A program made the position numbers and the translations under genes. The notes under the pieces are model-generated. The model saw nothing but the letters and a program-made list of their open reading frames with translations, was not told where the DNA came from and searched no databases. This document shows, one piece after another, positions 6,001 through 9,809 of a stretch of 9,809 nt of DNA. Source of the DNA: Mycobacterium sp. (lineage in GTDB: Bacteria > Actinomycetota > Actinomycetes > Mycobacteriales > Mycobacteriaceae). The stretch's first letter is position 1. The number at the start of each line of letters is the position of its first letter. The stretch spans positions 1 through 9,809 of the forward strand of contig JAFAQO010000448.1 of NCBI GenBank assembly GCA_019246375.1, read 5' to 3'.

Positions 6001-6815
6001 ATGCCCCGCTTCGAAGCACATCCGGCCCGCCGCCCCGCAATCGTCGCTGGTGCGTCGTCGGGAATCGGTGCGGCCACGGCGCTTGAGCTCGCTGACCGTG
6101 GCTTTCCGGTCGCGCTGGGGGCTCGCCGCGTCGAAAAATGTCAGGAGCTGGTCGAGCAGATCCAAACCCAGGGCGGCGAGGCCGTCGCACTGCACCTCGA
6201 TGTCACCGACCCGGAATCGGTCAAGGCGTTCGTGCATCGAGCAACCGACCAACTCGGCGACATCGAGCTGTTGGTTACCGGTGCAGGCGATACTTTCTTC
6301 GGCCGCCTGCACGAGATCAGCACCGACATCTTCGAGTCGCAGGTACAAATCCACCTCATCGGCGCCAACCGGTTGGCCACCGCGGTGCTACCGGGAATGC
6401 TGGAACGGCAACGCGGCGACCTGATCTTCGTCGGGTCGGACGTAGCGCTGCGCCAGCGTCCGCACATGGGCGCCTACGGCGCGGCCAAGGCGGCGCTGGT
6501 GGCCATGGTCACCAACCTGCAAATGGAACTCGAGGGGACCGGTGTACGCGCCTCGATCGTGCACCCGGGCCCGACGAAGACCGGCATGGGCTGGAGCCTG
6601 CCGCCCGAATCCATCGGCCCCATGCTTGACGACTGGGCCAAGTGGGGGCAAGCCCGGCACAGCTACTTCCTGCGTGCCTCCGACCTCGCCAGGGCGATCG
6701 CTTTCGTCGCGGAAACGCCGCGCGGCGGGTTCATCACGTCGATGGAAATTCAACCCGAGGCGCCGCTGTCAAGCGCACCATCGGAACGCAAGCAATTGAA
6801 GTACCCGGAGGAGCC

Positions 6816-6819
<4 letters not shown>
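6001..6819 (+). CDS. Short-chain dehydrogenase/reductase with altered structural motif
   Basis: A 272-residue SDR matching M. tuberculosis Rv0765c. The cofactor loop reads AGASSGIG (16-23), with Ala in place of the usual Thr. R42/R43 after the second strand suggest NADP(H). DVTD is at 67-70. The catalytic set is S146, Y159 and K163 (YGAAK). The NNAG structural motif of classical SDRs is replaced by VTGAG (92-96), so the conserved Asn that stabilises the central sheet is missing. The C-terminal extension beyond about residue 250 is polar and probably flexible. The start ATG directly abuts the cyp123 stop and has GGAG 9 bp upstream. Its TGA overlaps the cyp51 GTG. Sitting between two P450s, it probably oxidises or reduces a hydroxyl or keto group on their shared substrate; this is inference. 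Confidence 0.9.
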
Positions 6820-8933
<2,114 letters not shown>

Positions 8934-8937
<4 letters not shown>

Positions 8938-9050
8938 CTAACTCCGCGGCTGACCAGCACCCGGAGGCGTTGACTGAGACGCTCGTCACTACTCTGTCGC
9001 ACAAGTCCTCACCAAGTTGGAGCCATCAAGTGAAAGCAGGTTTGCGGTGA
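8934..9050 (+). CDS. Possible 38-codon small ORF linking the SnoaL-like gene and adhB
   Basis: GTG 8934-8936 overlaps the TGA of the preceding gene (GTGA, 8934-8937), and its own TGA (9048-9050) overlaps the GTG start of adhB (GTGA, 9047-9050). An ATG at 8931 is also in frame. The peptide begins MTNSAADQHPEALTETLVTT and ends HQVKAGLR. It is polar, with no signal peptide, membrane segment or motif I recognise. By my count 25 of 38 codons end in G or C. This is below the level expected for real genes here, and the second half is the weaker part. It could be a coupling leader that feeds ribosomes to adhB, a true small protein, or chance. The 109-bp gap has nothing else except the adhB ribosome binding site. 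Confidence 0.4.
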
Positions 9051-9809
9051 AAACGAAGGGCGCGCTGATCTGGGAGTTCAACCAGCCGTGGTCGGTCGAG
9101 GAAATCGAGATCGGCGACCCGCGCAAGCATGAGGTCAAGATCCAGATGGAAGCGGCCGGGATGTGCCATTCCGACCACCACCTGGTGACGGGCGGCATTC
9201 CAATGGCCGGTTTCCCAGTGCTGGGCGGGCATGAGGGCGCTGGCATCATCACCGAGGTGGGCGAGGGCGTCGAGGACCTGGCGGCCGGCGACCACGTGGT
9301 GTTGTCGTTCATCCCGTCCTGCGGCAAGTGTCCGTCTTGTCAGGCTGGGCTGCGCAATCTATGTGATCTGGGCGCCGGGCTGTTAGGCGGCGCCGCGGTA
9401 AGCGACGGCACCTTCCGCATCCAGGCCCGCGGCCAGAACGTCTACCCGATGACGCTGCTGGGGACGTTCTCGCCGTACATGGTCGTCCACGAGAGCTCGG
9501 TGGTGCGGATCGACCCGTCGGTGCCGTTCGAAGTGGCCTGTCTGGTTGGCTGCGGTGTGACCACCGGCTACGGCTCGGCAACCCGCACCGCCGACATCCG
9601 GCCCGGTGACGATGTCGCCATCGTCGGCATCGGCGGCGTCGGCATGTCGGCATTACAGGGAGCGGTCAATGCCGGCGCCCGCTACATCTTCACGATCGAC
9701 CCAGTGGAATGGAAGCGCGACCAGGCGCTGAAATTCGGTGCCACCCACACCTATCCGGACATGGAGGCCGCACTGATGGGCATCGGCGAGGTCACCTACG
9801 GCTTGATGG
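9047..9809 (+). CDS. adhB: Zinc-containing alcohol dehydrogenase, truncated by window edge
   Basis: The first 254 codons of a medium-chain zinc alcohol dehydrogenase matching M. tuberculosis AdhB (Rv0761c, about 375 residues). Catalytic zinc ligands are C40 (AGMCHSDHH), H62 in GGHEGAG, and C169 in VGCGVTTGYGSA. The structural zinc is bound by C92, C95, C98 and C106 (CGKCPSCQAGLRNLC). The Rossmann motif AIVGIGGVG is at 192-200. The sequence resembles the NDMA-dependent nicotinoprotein class that established work links to mycofactocin, though this cannot be proved from the fragment. It would oxidise a primary alcohol to an aldehyde, for which the divergent AldA is an obvious next step. The start GTG 9047-9049 has AGCAGG 6 bp upstream and overlaps the stop of the small ORF. 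The C-terminal third is outside the window. Confidence 0.94.
   Translation, partial: MKTKGALIWEFNQPWSVEEIEIGDPRKHEVKIQMEAAGMCHSDHHLVTGGIPMAGFPVLGGHEGAGIITEVGEGVEDLAAGDHVVLSFIPSCGKCPSCQAGLRNLCDLGAGLLGGAAVSDGTFRIQARGQNVYPMTLLGTFSPYMVVHESSVVRIDPSVPFEVACLVGCGVTTGYGSATRTADIRPGDDVAIVGIGGVGMSALQGAVNAGARYIFTIDPVEWKRDQALKFGATHTYPDMEAALMGIGEVTYGLM

Noticed and set aside
6642..6815. Upstream extension of cyp51 by 58 codons
   Set aside because: It lies wholly inside the SDR gene in another frame. GTG 6816 has GGAGGAG upstream and fits the length of known CYP51.

Overview
The window is high-GC actinobacterial DNA and almost certainly comes from a Mycobacterium, probably a slow grower. Every translated gene matches, in order and orientation, the M. 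tuberculosis locus Rv0761c to Rv0772 as I remember it (adhB, Rv0762c, Rv0763c, cyp51, Rv0765c, cyp123, tetR-type Rv0767c, aldA, Rv0769, Rv0770, Rv0771, purD). Residue differences from my memory of H37Rv suggest another species. No database search was possible.

Two operons diverge from a 197-bp control region (3931-4127). The minus-strand operon reads leftward: aldA (aldehyde dehydrogenase), an SDR, a beta-hydroxyacid dehydrogenase, a carboxymuconolactone-decarboxylase-like protein, then the 5' part of purD, which runs off the left edge. The plus-strand operon reads rightward: a TetR regulator, a 56-bp MIRU-like element, cyp123, an SDR, cyp51 (sterol 14-alpha-demethylase), its small ferredoxin, an NTF2/SnoaL-like protein, a possible 38-codon small ORF, and adhB, which runs off the right edge.

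The plus-strand operon is unusually tight. Nearly every junction is an overlap (ATGA, GTGA or TGATG) or abuts directly, so translational coupling is expected throughout. The control region holds a perfect 14-bp palindrome, TGGACACGTGTCCA, over the GTG start of the TetR gene. A near copy lies in the putative aldA leader. This suggests one autoregulated repressor controls both arms.

Taken together the cluster looks like a redox module: two P450s with a dedicated ferredoxin, two SDRs, a zinc alcohol dehydrogenase, an aldehyde dehydrogenase and a beta-hydroxyacid dehydrogenase. CYP51 implies a sterol or related polycyclic substrate. The true substrate and order of steps cannot be read from the sequence.

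The less expected items are the two copies of one MIRU-like element, one per operon, each supplying the ribosome binding site for the next gene; the apparent leaderless start of tetR inside its own operator; the small ORF joined to both neighbours by GTGA overlaps before adhB; and a hairpin between aldA and the next SDR.
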